IMG/VR virus record: IMGVR_UViG_3300030104_002809
Coordinates: 1-38,706 of that record
Length of the DNA stretch: 38,706 nucleotides
Strand: one strand, 5' to 3'
Source: a virus
This document shows positions 1 to 6,743 of this stretch, one piece after another (positions within the stretch are counted from its first letter, which is position 1; every line of letters begins with the position of its first letter). A model generated the notes under the pieces. That model was not told the origin of the DNA. It ran no database searches and saw only the letters and a list, made by a program, of their open reading frames with translations. Both the position numbers and the translations under genes were made by a program.

Positions 1-1
1 T

Positions 2-43
2 AAAATGGCTGAGTTAGAAGAGGAATCAATGCCTTGGGATTAA
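2..43 (+). CDS. 3' end of a truncated gene with acidic C-terminus
   Basis: Only the last 13 codons are inside the window. The reading frame ends in an acidic tail (LEEESMPWD) whose TAA shares its last base with the ATG of the next gene. Acidic tails closing on an aromatic/Pro motif are typical of single-stranded DNA-binding proteins, where the tail recruits replication partners, so an SSB-like protein is one possibility. This is an inference from very few residues; no fold can be seen. An in-frame ATG lies at 5 but is more likely internal. Confidence 0.4.
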   Translation, partial: KMAELEEESMPWD

Positions 44-315
44 TGAGTGCGGCTTGGAAGAAGAAAAAAGTTAATATTGTAGGTCCTGATTGGACTGATG
101 AAAATAGAAAAGCCTATAGTTGGTGTATAAACAATGGAATTAAAATATCTCCATGGGCAGCAAGTAGTGATAGAGATAATTATTTTTGGTGGATAGATGT
201 AGATGTTAATGGAGCTAAAAAAAGATCACCATATAAATATAACGGAAAACAAATCAACGCTAAAATATTTGAATTATATAGATTTTATTATGATAAAAAC
301 AAAAAGAAACTTTGA
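43..315 (+). CDS. conserved hypothetical phage protein, 90 aa
   Basis: I do not recognise a named family. The protein is rich in aromatic residues (four Trp in the first half, a Tyr-rich C-terminus) and Lys, with no membrane segment or signal peptide. The ATG at 43 is preferred over an in-frame TTG at 34 because it overlaps the upstream stop as TAATG, the coupling used throughout this window. Its 3' end overlaps the start of the thymidylate-synthase-like gene by 26 bases. The neighbourhood (DNA and nucleotide enzymes) suggests an early, DNA-related role, but nothing in the sequence proves it. Confidence 0.7.
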   Translation: MSAAWKKKKVNIVGPDWTDENRKAYSWCINNGIKISPWAASSDRDNYFWWIDVDVNGAKKRSPYKYNGKQINAKIFELYRFYYDKNKKKL

Positions 316-943
316 TACAGCAAGTGATGCTTTTGATTATTTTTATAAAAAAATAAACAACGATGGTTTAAAGTTTGATAATACAAAGGCTTTATTTAAT
401 GTAGGTTTTTATATTAAAAATCCTTTAAACAATCACATATTAGACGAAGATAGACAGTGGAACTGGGAATATGCAGATGCTGAATGGAAATGGTACCTAT
501 CAGGAGATCCTAACATAATTAAGTTAGGCCAAATATACGGTAAGATACCACCAATATGGGAACGAATGGCAGATAGCAATGGTAATGTAAATAGTAATTA
601 CGGTTATCAATGGGAACGTGATCATCAATTAGATTATGTTGTAGCTAAATTAAAAGATAATCCTAATACTAGACATGCAGCTATAAGTATTTATGATGCT
701 AAAGAATGGAAAAAATATCGTAAAGATACTCCTTGTACTTATGCAGTTCAATTTACTGTATTAAATAAAAAGCTTTATATGTCTGTTGTAATGCGTTCTA
801 ATGATCTCTGGTACGGTTTCTGTAATGATCAGTACTGTTTTTCAAAGCTACAAGAATTAGTTGCAGAGAGAACAGGATATAAGGTTGGTACATATTTTCA
901 TTATGCGCACAACCTACATTTGTATAACGATAAATTAAAATAA
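290..943 (+). CDS. thymidylate synthase-fold enzyme, possibly dCMP hydroxymethylase
   Basis: The 217-aa protein has the thymidylate synthase fold. Visible landmarks are E65 in EWKWYLSGD, W90 and YGYQWE (104-109), an Arg in NTRHA (128), the catalytic nucleophile C149 in TPCTYAVQF (the usual PCH has Thr instead of His), the phosphate-binding RSND (169-172) and HLY (210-212). Such enzymes transfer a one-carbon unit from methylenetetrahydrofolate to C5 of dUMP or dCMP. Counting from the conserved Gly of the RSxDxxxG block, the position that is Asn in dUMP enzymes (N177 in E. coli) is D180. Asp there is the known hallmark of dCMP-specific enzymes such as T4 gp42, so dCMP hydroxymethylase is plausible; an adjacent Asn179 makes the alignment ambiguous. 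An in-frame start at 203 is rejected because it adds 29 non-homologous residues inside the upstream gene. MazG-like genes follow directly. Confidence 0.88.
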   Translation: MIKTKRNFDTASDAFDYFYKKINNDGLKFDNTKALFNVGFYIKNPLNNHILDEDRQWNWEYADAEWKWYLSGDPNIIKLGQIYGKIPPIWERMADSNGNVNSNYGYQWERDHQLDYVVAKLKDNPNTRHAAISIYDAKEWKKYRKDTPCTYAVQFTVLNKKLYMSVVMRSNDLWYGFCNDQYCFSKLQELVAERTGYKVGTYFHYAHNLHLYNDKLK

Positions 944-944
944 T

Positions 945-1712
945 ATGTATTATTTATACCACATACCGGGTAAAAAGATTGGTGTAACACGTAATCTTAA
1001 TAATCGTGTTACGTTAATTCAGGGCTATGGCCCTAGTGAATATGAAGTTCTTGATCGATCGAATGATATAGATTATATATCAGACAAAGAGATAGAACTT
1101 CAAAAGTCTTACGGCTATAAGGTCGATAGAAAGAAATATAAAAATTTATTTAAGAAAATGAAAATAAACGTAACAGAACAAACTTCAACTTTTGCAGTTC
1201 CTTTAAACAAATTAAAAGAACATCTAGTAGACAACATAGGAATGTCCTGGGAAACATCTCACGGCACTTTTGAATTAGATATGCAAACAATCACATGGAT
1301 AACAGAAAACGCGATAACGTCAATGTATAACGATAAGAGATCGTATATTTATAATAAAGCTTTTGCTAATTATTTTAAAGCTGTAAGATACTTTAAACCT
1401 TGTAGTAAAAAACCTTTAAAGATGTTTGAGCAAATAAGAGATTGGGCTAGAGAAAGAGGTCTTTATGAAAAAGGAGATGTAAACACTCAATACATCAAGC
1501 TTCAAGAAGAAGCTGGTGAGCTTGCTAAAGCTTTATTAAAAGACGATCAACCAGAAGTTATAGATGCTATTGGAGATATGGTAGTTGTATTAACTAACTT
1601 AGCTCATCAAAGAGGTGTACATATAGAAACTTGTATAGCTGAAGCTTATAAAGTGATTAGTAAAAGAACAGGTAAAATGATTAACGGAACATTTGTAAAA
1701 GATGAAAATTAA
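945..1712 (+). CDS. GIY-YIG-like N-domain fused to MazG-like pyrophosphohydrolase
   Basis: This 255-aa protein appears to have three parts. Residues 1-70 look like a diverged GIY-YIG nuclease domain: YYLYHI, then KIGVTRNLNNRV with the expected Arg, and a Glu in DKEIEL (47-52). Residues 75-155 are not recognised. Residues 158-255 are a MazG-type all-alpha NTP pyrophosphatase: EEAGE (188-192) and EVIDAIGD (204-211) supply the acidic Mg2+ ligands of the EExxE and ExxD motifs. MazG-like enzymes hydrolyse (d)NTPs to monophosphates and, in phages, can clean the nucleotide pool (T4 dCTPase belongs to the same superfamily). The gene starts one base after the upstream stop. The nuclease part lacks the textbook signature and may be inactive. 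Confidence 0.8.
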   Translation: MYYLYHIPGKKIGVTRNLNNRVTLIQGYGPSEYEVLDRSNDIDYISDKEIELQKSYGYKVDRKKYKNLFKKMKINVTEQTSTFAVPLNKLKEHLVDNIGMSWETSHGTFELDMQTITWITENAITSMYNDKRSYIYNKAFANYFKAVRYFKPCSKKPLKMFEQIRDWARERGLYEKGDVNTQYIKLQEEAGELAKALLKDDQPEVIDAIGDMVVVLTNLAHQRGVHIETCIAEAYKVISKRTGKMINGTFVKDEN

Positions 1713-1989
1713 AACAAAAGATAAAATCGTTCAACAAGTCTTAAGAAAGATGGATGAACGAAGCCTTGTAGGTCAGAAAAAATATGGGGCTACGATGATG
1801 CAAGAAATAGAAGGTCAAGAAAAAGATCTTAACCGATTCCTAGTTGATGTACAAGAGGAATTAATGGATGCATTATTATATATTGAAGCAGCTAAAAGAT
1901 GTTTACAAGATGAAATAGAAGAGGTTGTTTACAATAAGTTTACTAAAGATGTAACTAATATAAAAGTAAATGAAGAAGAAATACTCTAA
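1702..1989 (+). CDS. small all-alpha NTP pyrophosphohydrolase-like protein
   Basis: A 95-aa helical protein with QEELMDALLYIEAA at 51-64, the acidic helix pattern (E52, E53, D56, E62) of the MazG/dUTPase all-alpha superfamily, preceded by a GQKKYG segment (24-29) often seen in short phage members. It probably hydrolyses a deoxynucleoside triphosphate; the substrate cannot be read from sequence. It overlaps the preceding MazG-like gene by 11 bases and the following nuclease by 20, so the three are translated as one block. Two MazG-like proteins in a row is unusual and fits an unusual nucleotide pool. A purely structural helical protein is the alternative. Confidence 0.65.
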   Translation: MKIKTKDKIVQQVLRKMDERSLVGQKKYGATMMQEIEGQEKDLNRFLVDVQEELMDALLYIEAAKRCLQDEIEEVVYNKFTKDVTNIKVNEEEIL

Positions 1990-2452
1990 AAAACGCGGTC
2001 CAGTCCGATCTAAGAAAACTAAGCACGATGGTATTCAGTTTGCTTCAGGACTAGAAGTTTATATGTATAAAGCTTTAAAAGAAGCTAATATAGTAGCGGA
2101 ATACGAACCAACAAGTTATACTTTAATGGAAAGGTTTGATTTTGAAGGCGCGTCATATGAAAGATGTAGCAATGGTAAAGGAGAATTTAAAAACAGAGGA
2201 TGTAAGACGATATTACCTATAACATATAAACCAGATTTCGTAGGTAGAGATTTTGTAATTGAATGTAAAGGAAGAGCTAATGAGTCTTTTCCTTTACGTT
2301 GGAAATTATTTAAATCTTGGATGTCTTTACACGCAAACAAAATGACTTTGTTTAAACCTCAAAACCAAGCTGAATGTGATCTTACTATAAGATACATTAA
2401 AGAGATGAGAAAAAACCATAGAAAAAATGCAAAGAAACAAACAGGCCTCTAA
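1970..2452 (+). CDS. T7 endonuclease I-like PD-(D/E)XK nuclease (Holliday junction resolvase)
   Basis: This 160-aa protein shows the catalytic set of phage T7 endonuclease I: FASGLE with E29, an EYEPTSY strand, TYKPDF with D89, and VIECKG with E98 and K100, matching E20/D55/E65/K67 of the T7 enzyme in order. T7 endonuclease I cuts branched DNA during recombination and before packaging and helps degrade host DNA. About 25 extra residues, including C66 and C78, lie between the first Glu and the Asp. The N-terminus is very basic (KKKYSKKRG). A related phage family of recombination nucleases (DUF1064/RusA-like) is the alternative label. It overlaps both neighbours and sits in the early nucleotide/DNA operon. 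Confidence 0.85.
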   Translation: MKKKYSKKRGPVRSKKTKHDGIQFASGLEVYMYKALKEANIVAEYEPTSYTLMERFDFEGASYERCSNGKGEFKNRGCKTILPITYKPDFVGRDFVIECKGRANESFPLRWKLFKSWMSLHANKMTLFKPQNQAECDLTIRYIKEMRKNHRKNAKKQTGL

Positions 2453-2588
2453 ACATTTAGCTAGAACTAAATATAAAGAACGTAAAATAGAATCTTATAT
2501 TAAATGGACGGTAAATAAAAGAGGTTATTTAAAATGGAAAGATCTTGTTAGGATACACGATCAATATAATATTAAATGTTATGATTAA
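2427..2588 (+). CDS. small basic protein, 53 aa
   Basis: A short frame of 53 codons starts with ATG inside the end of the resolvase gene (26-base overlap) and stops across the ATG of the next small gene. The product is strongly basic (Lys/Arg-rich, two Trp, several Tyr) with no Cys pair or membrane segment. The tight double overlap and complete filling of the gap between neighbours support it being real. Function unknown; a nucleic-acid-binding accessory is a reasonable guess from charge only. Confidence 0.6.
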   Translation: MQRNKQASKHLARTKYKERKIESYIKWTVNKRGYLKWKDLVRIHDQYNIKCYD

Positions 2589-2736
2589 AAAACATACAGG
2601 ATGGGAAATGTCAGCCGGAGTATTTCCTGGTATATTATTCGGCATTAGAACCTATGAAGAGGGTGATAAACAAGTAGATCACGTGTTATATTTAGGTTTT
2701 ATAGATATTTGTTTAACTTTATATTACGATGAATAA
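2581..2736 (+). CDS. small hypothetical protein, 51 aa
   Basis: Starting from the ATG at 2581, which overlaps the preceding stop region, this frame encodes 51 aa with a mixed hydrophobic/aromatic C-terminus (HVLYLGFIDICLTLYYDE). A longer in-frame start at 2545 would run back into the previous gene and is less likely. It ends in TAATG, sharing a base with the next gene. I do not recognise it; there is no clear membrane helix. Confidence 0.6.
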   Translation: MIKKHTGWEMSAGVFPGILFGIRTYEEGDKQVDHVLYLGFIDICLTLYYDE

Positions 2737-2864
2737 TGGCAAAAAGAATAGCAATATCAACATACATAATTAAACATAAGAAAAGAAGACCTGGTGTTCA
2801 TTCTAAAAACGCCTCCAAAGGACAAACAGGTTATAAAAAACAATATAGAGGCCAAGGACGCTAA
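2736..2864 (+). CDS. tiny basic protein with KKRRPGVHSKN motif, 42 aa
   Basis: This 42-aa frame is linked by TAATG overlaps on both sides: its ATG shares a base with the previous stop and its own stop shares a base with the ATG of the ribonucleotide reductase beta gene. It is extremely basic, with KKRRPGVHSKN in the middle and an Arg/Gly C-terminus (YKKQYRGQGR). From memory, proteins of this look recur in marine phages, but no function is known to me. The charge suggests RNA or DNA binding. The perfect fit between its neighbours makes it a convincing gene despite its size. Confidence 0.7.
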   Translation: MAKRIAISTYIIKHKKRRPGVHSKNASKGQTGYKKQYRGQGR

Positions 2865-3859
2865 TGGGAATACCACTATTTACAGAAAGAATACCATATA
2901 AACCTTTTGAATATCCTGAGTATTATACTGAGGGTTGGTTAAAACAAGCACAAGCATTTTGGTTACATACAGAAATACCTATGAGTGGTGATGTCAAAGA
3001 CTGGAATGAAAAACTAACTCCAGCAGAGAAAAACTTAGTAGGTAATATATTATTAGGTTTTGCACAAACAGAATGTGCAGTAAGTGATTACTGGACGCAA
3101 AACGTCGTATCATGGTTTCCTAAACATGAGATACAGCAAATGGCTATGATGTTCGGCTCACAAGAAACAATACATGCTGTAGCTTACAGTTATTTAAATG
3201 AAACACTTGGACTCGAAGATTATGAAGCTTTTTTACACGAGCCTGCAACCGCTGCAAGGTTTGATAACCTGGTTAGTTATGTCGGGTCCGATCCTGTTGG
3301 TATTGGTAAGTCTCTTGCTACTTTTTCTGCTTTTGCTGAAGGGGTTAGTTTATATTCTGCCTTTGCTGTATTATATAGTTTTCAAATGAGAAACATGCTA
3401 AAAGGTATAGGACAACAAATGAAGTGGTCTGTAAGAGATGAATCGTTGCATAGTAAAATGGGTTGTCAATTATTCAGACATATGTGTTCTCAAATACCAG
3501 GATTAAAAGAAGAATGCGAGCCACATATATATTTAGCTGCATTAGAAATGCATAATGCAGAAATGTCTTATATTACTAAAATGTTTGAAGCCGGTGATAT
3601 AGAAAACTTAACAGCTTATGACTTACAACACTTCATCAAAAAAAGAGTCGGTGACAAGCTTGCAGAGCTCGGATATACCGAAAGAAAATACAAACAGTGG
3701 GACTGGACAGAAAAGTCTTATGACCAAAAGTCAATTGATAAAATGGCTTGGTTCGACCATCTTACTGGGGGTCACACTCACACTGATTTTTTTGCTATTA
3801 GGCCGACTGATTATAGCAAAGCAAATGAAGGAGAAGATTTTGAAGATATTTGGGAATGA
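2864..3859 (+). CDS. nrdB: class I ribonucleotide reductase, beta subunit
   Basis: This 331-aa protein is the di-iron radical-generating subunit of ribonucleotide reductase, which together with NrdA converts ribonucleoside diphosphates to deoxy forms for phage DNA synthesis. Metal ligands are visible in order: E70 in AQTEC, E101 and H104 in QETIHAVAY, E159 in FAEGVSLY, and E193 and H196 in RDESLH. Y108, seven residues after E101, matches the radical tyrosine (Y122 in E. coli). The first ligand is Glu where E. coli has Asp. The acidic C-terminal tail (EGEDFEDIWE) is the usual docking peptide for the alpha subunit. Length is normal for the family. The alpha subunit gene lies two small genes downstream in the same operon. 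Confidence 0.96.
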   Translation: MGIPLFTERIPYKPFEYPEYYTEGWLKQAQAFWLHTEIPMSGDVKDWNEKLTPAEKNLVGNILLGFAQTECAVSDYWTQNVVSWFPKHEIQQMAMMFGSQETIHAVAYSYLNETLGLEDYEAFLHEPATAARFDNLVSYVGSDPVGIGKSLATFSAFAEGVSLYSAFAVLYSFQMRNMLKGIGQQMKWSVRDESLHSKMGCQLFRHMCSQIPGLKEECEPHIYLAALEMHNAEMSYITKMFEAGDIENLTAYDLQHFIKKRVGDKLAELGYTERKYKQWDWTEKSYDQKSIDKMAWFDHLTGGHTHTDFFAIRPTDYSKANEGEDFEDIWE

Positions 3860-4101
3860 AAAGAAGATTACTAAAACTAATAGCGACAACTAAAAAACTG
3901 ACGCCACTTGAAAAAATGTCAACTCGTATAGGATATATGGGTGCTGGTTTTCTAGTGGCTGCTCAGTGGACTATAGAACCCACGTTATATATAGCTGGTT
4001 TTATATGTGTTATGATACAAACAGCTGCTAGAAAACAATGGAACTTAGTAGCTTTAAATATTAATGGCTTATTTGCCTGGACAAAACATTTAATATCATG
4101 A
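3856..4101 (+). CDS. small inner-membrane protein, 81 aa
   Basis: The start ATG at 3856 overlaps the NrdB stop as ATGA; an in-frame TTG at 3850 is less likely. The N-terminus is basic (MKRRLLKL), followed by one or two hydrophobic segments: about 27-41 (IGYMGAGFLVAAQW) and 45-60 (PTLYIAGFICVMIQTA). The protein is therefore predicted to sit in the cytoplasmic membrane. Lying between the two reductase genes it is unexpected; nothing links it to reductase function except position. Unknown family. Confidence 0.65.
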   Translation: MKRRLLKLIATTKKLTPLEKMSTRIGYMGAGFLVAAQWTIEPTLYIAGFICVMIQTAARKQWNLVALNINGLFAWTKHLIS

Positions 4102-4325
4102 AAGAAAATAAATTAATTTTAATGCAAAAAAAAATAGATAAATTAACAAATGTTGTTAATGGTTTAATACAAAAATTACAACAAGTAGATATGATGTCTA
4201 AAGGTACTTTAACGGCTTTTCAATTACATATAGGTGAAGATACTTGGAAAAAGTTAGTTGAAGAATTACAAGATGTAGAAAAAAGAACTCAACCCGAAAA
4301 AAAGTTTGAAACAGATGTGGAATAA
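4098..4325 (+). CDS. small coiled-coil protein, 75 aa
   Basis: A soluble 75-aa protein with an N-terminal heptad-like helix (QKKIDKLTNVVNGLIQKLQQ) and an acidic/basic C-terminal helix. Its ATG overlaps the previous stop as ATGA, and its 3' end overlaps the NrdA start by 11 bases, so it is translationally linked to NrdA. No family recognised; it could oligomerise or act as an accessory to a neighbour. The function is not readable from the sequence. Confidence 0.65.
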   Translation: MKENKLILMQKKIDKLTNVVNGLIQKLQQVDMMSKGTLTAFQLHIGEDTWKKLVEELQDVEKRTQPEKKFETDVE

Positions 4326-6039
4326 TGAATGGAAAAAAGGAGTTGATTACCCAAGTTGGGGAGACACTGATGTATACAGAAAAACTATAGGTGGAGGTTA
4401 TTTATATAACGGTGAAACACCTAAAGAAGCTTATGAACGTGTTTGTTATCACGTTGCTAGACGTTTAGAGCGTCCGGAATTAGCTAAAACTTTTTTTGAT
4501 TATATATGGAAAGGTTGGTTGTGTTTAGCTTCTCCTGTGTTATCTAATACAGGTACAGACAGAGGTTTACCTATATCTTGTTTTGGAATCGATGTTGCAG
4601 ATAGTATATGGGACATTGGCCAGAAAAATTTAGAAATGATGCTATTAGCAAAACACGGAGGCGGGGTTGGTATTGGTATTAATCAAATTCGTCCTGCCGG
4701 AGCAAATATAAAAGGAAATGGAACATCTGATGGAGTTGTGCCTTTTTGTAAGATCTACGACTCAACTATACTTGCAACGAACCAAGGATCTGTCCGAAGA
4801 GGAGCTGCAAGCGTTAATATTAATATTGAACACTCCGATTTTGAAGAGTGGTTGGAAATACGAGAACCTAAAGGAGACATTAATCGTCAATCCCTCAACT
4901 TACACCAGTGCGCTGTGGTCGGCGACAAGTTTATGCGAAGAGTTGAAAACGGAGATAAAGCAGCGAGAAGATTATGGGGAAAGTTATTACAAAAACGTAA
5001 AGCAACTGGAGAACCTTATATTTTATTTAAGGGAAATACAAACAAAAGTAACCCAACAGCTTATAAAAAACATGGGTTAAAAGTACATATGACGAACATA
5101 TGTTCTGAGATTGTATTACATACAGACGAATCTCATAGTTTTGTTTGTTGTTTATCATCATTAAACTTAGCTAAGTATGATGAGTGGAAAGGAACAAATT
5201 TAATATATGATTCAATCTGGTTTTTAGACGGTGTCTTAGAAGAATTTATACAAAAATCAAAAGGTAAAGTTGGATTTCATAATTCAGTTAGATCAGCAGA
5301 AAAAGGAAGAGCATTAGGTTTAGGCGTTTTAGGTTGGCATACTTATTTACAGGAAAAAGGTTTACCATTTGAAGGATTATTATCACAATATGAAACAAGA
5401 AAAATATTTAGTCAAATTAAAATCGAGTCTGAAAGAGCTTCAATGGCTCTCGCAGAAACTTTTGGAGAACCTCTTTGGTGTGTTGGTACTGGTTTACGTA
5501 ACACCCATTTACGCGCTATTGCTCCTACTGTTAGTAATTCTAAGCTTAGTGGAAACGTTAGTCCAGGTATTGAGCCGTGGGCCGCTAATGTATTTACAGA
5601 GCAAAGTGCTAAAGGAACTTTTATTAGAAAAAATCCAACTCTTAAAAAACTATTACGCAAAAACAAAATAGATAATGAAAAGATATGGAATAAAATATTA
5701 AAAGACGGAGGATCAGTACAAGGAGTAAAAGAACTTAATAAAGTTATGGTTGGACCTTATAATGATATACCAGCTAAAGATGTTTTTAAAACATTTAAAG
5801 AGATTAATCAATTAGAATTAATTAATCAAGCAGGTATTAGACAGCAATACATAGATCAATCAGTTAGTTTAAACTTAGCTTTTCCTAGTGTTGCTACACC
5901 TAAGTGGATTAATAAAGTACATTTTGAAGCTTGGAAAAAAGGTATTAAAACCTTATACTACACTAGAACTGAGTCAGTATTACGTGGAGATATTGCTGAA
6001 CAAGCAATGGACGAAAGCTGTCTTAGTTGTGACGGATAA
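4315..6039 (+). CDS. nrdA: class I ribonucleotide reductase, alpha subunit (short form)
   Basis: This 574-aa protein is the catalytic subunit of ribonucleotide reductase. From the ATG at 4315 (an upstream TTG at 4306 is less likely) one sees SPVLSNTGTDRGLPISCFG with redox C89, the active-site NICSE (N261, C263 thiyl Cys, E265), the partner Cys in FVCCLSSLN (278-279), APTVSNSKLSGNVSPGIEP, the radical-transfer pair Y548-Y549 in KTLYY, and a C-terminal CLSC (569-572) that re-reduces the active site. It is much shorter than E. coli NrdA (761 aa) and has no N-terminal ATP-cone, so the dATP off-switch of overall activity should be missing, as in many phage reductases. It closes the + strand operon and is followed by paired terminators. 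Confidence 0.95.
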   Translation: MWNNEWKKGVDYPSWGDTDVYRKTIGGGYLYNGETPKEAYERVCYHVARRLERPELAKTFFDYIWKGWLCLASPVLSNTGTDRGLPISCFGIDVADSIWDIGQKNLEMMLLAKHGGGVGIGINQIRPAGANIKGNGTSDGVVPFCKIYDSTILATNQGSVRRGAASVNINIEHSDFEEWLEIREPKGDINRQSLNLHQCAVVGDKFMRRVENGDKAARRLWGKLLQKRKATGEPYILFKGNTNKSNPTAYKKHGLKVHMTNICSEIVLHTDESHSFVCCLSSLNLAKYDEWKGTNLIYDSIWFLDGVLEEFIQKSKGKVGFHNSVRSAEKGRALGLGVLGWHTYLQEKGLPFEGLLSQYETRKIFSQIKIESERASMALAETFGEPLWCVGTGLRNTHLRAIAPTVSNSKLSGNVSPGIEPWAANVFTEQSAKGTFIRKNPTLKKLLRKNKIDNEKIWNKILKDGGSVQGVKELNKVMVGPYNDIPAKDVFKTFKEINQLELINQAGIRQQYIDQSVSLNLAFPSVATPKWINKVHFEAWKKGIKTLYYTRTESVLRGDIAEQAMDESCLSCDG

Positions 6040-6040
6040 T

Positions 6041-6072
6041 AAAAAAAAGGGCTCTCGTAATGAGGGCCCTTT
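6041..6072 (-). terminator. rho-independent terminator of the leftward (structural) operon
   Basis: On the - strand a 9-bp stem AGGGCCCTC / GAGAGCCCT (one G-U pair, loop ATTAC) is followed at once by a run of U (eight A on the + strand at 6041-6048). It lies beyond the stop of the last - strand gene at 6121, so it would end the long leftward transcript. On the + strand the hairpin is followed by only a few T, so it works mainly leftward. Confidence 0.8.
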
Positions 6073-6089
6073 CTTGTTACAGGAATTTT

Positions 6090-6112
6090 TGGGTATGGTG
6101 CCCATTTTTTTT
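6090..6112 (+). terminator. rho-independent terminator of the rightward nrdA operon
   Basis: On the + strand TGGGTA / TGCCCA forms a 6-bp stem (one G-U pair) with a three-base loop, followed by eight T at 6105-6112. It lies 50 bases after the nrdA stop and ends rightward transcription just before the convergent gene at 6121. The short loop is tight, but the T-run right after the stem is typical. Confidence 0.7.
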
Positions 6113-6120
6113 ATTCCTAG

Positions 6121-6444
6121 TTATTTTTGAGATATTAAAAAATATATTCTATTTTGAATTTCTTCTTTTGTTGCTGTTATTTTAAAACTTAAATCAGCTT
6201 TCCATTGACCCCTTGGTTTACCATTCTTATCTAACAATATAATTAAAGGAACTGATTTTATTTGTTCCTTTAAAGCAGGCGCTTGGTCTTCTAATAATGC
6301 GTATTGTATTTTTGCTTCTTTTATACCTCTTAAATCAAAATTATTTGATTCATTCCATTTAGCATTTATATGCATTAAAGTGTACTCTTGTGCTGTCGCT
6401 ATAAAAGCAAACAACAATAATATAATTGTAATTAAATTTTTCAT
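6121..6444 (-). CDS. exported thioredoxin-like protein lacking catalytic cysteines
   Basis: This 107-aa protein begins with a signal peptide (MKNLITIILLLFAFIATA, cleavage expected after A18), so the mature domain of about 89 aa should be periplasmic. The rest follows the thioredoxin pattern: a first strand into NAKWNESNN, a central helix, then SVPLIILLDKNGKP with the family's cis-Pro at P66, and GQWKADL. Where thioredoxins carry WCxxC the sequence is W30-N31-E32-S33-N34, both Cys replaced by Asn, so it cannot do disulfide exchange. It is the last gene of the - strand operon, overlapping its upstream neighbour by four bases (ATGA). A binding or envelope-lysis role is possible; the fold call rests on pattern reading. 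Confidence 0.75.
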   Translation of the reverse strand: MKNLITIILLLFAFIATAQEYTLMHINAKWNESNNFDLRGIKEAKIQYALLEDQAPALKEQIKSVPLIILLDKNGKPRGQWKADLSFKITATKEEIQNRIYFLISQK

Positions 6445-6740
6445 TTGTTATAAACTTTATCTTCTAATTTTTCTATTGATTCTTTATTCTCTAAAATATC
6501 TTCTTTTAGTCCTTCTGTGGATTTTTCTATTTGTAGAATAGTCGAACGTATCAACTCATCTTTAAGTTGAAATTCCATTTGTTTTACGAACTCCTCAGGT
6601 GCGACCTGATTTTTTAATTGTTCAATATCACCTTGTAGAGTAAACCACATGCTTGCTAAAGCTATTACACCTCCAACTATCATCCCAATAGTTTTAAGGT
6701 CTAGTTGTACTTGAGTGTCTTCTCCTATTTGTGTTGCCAT
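6441..6740 (-). CDS. single-TM coiled-coil protein, paralogue A
   Basis: A 99-aa protein with an N-terminal cytoplasmic stub, one transmembrane helix (about 18-36, IGMIVGGVIALASMWFTL) and a charged coiled coil to the C-terminus ending EDKVYNK. The layout is shared with the gene just upstream (6744-7043): the same LDLKTI lead-in, the GG in the membrane helix, and the closing K(L/I)EDK(V/I)Y. The two are therefore tandem paralogues. Topology resembles an inner-membrane spanin or a membrane anchor, but no family is certain. The gene lies in an envelope-directed set with a lipoprotein and an exported thioredoxin-like protein. Confidence 0.7.
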   Translation of the reverse strand: MATQIGEDTQVQLDLKTIGMIVGGVIALASMWFTLQGDIEQLKNQVAPEEFVKQMEFQLKDELIRSTILQIEKSTEGLKEDILENKESIEKLEDKVYNK

Positions 6741-6743
6741 ATT

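Noticed and set aside
203-289. Upstream in-frame start for the thymidylate-synthase-like gene
   Set aside because: The extra 29 residues lie inside the preceding gene and do not resemble the family N-terminus; the ATG at 290 fits better.
4718-5080. A 120-codon + strand frame inside nrdA
   Set aside because: nrdA motifs run through the whole region in the other frame; this is a shadow.
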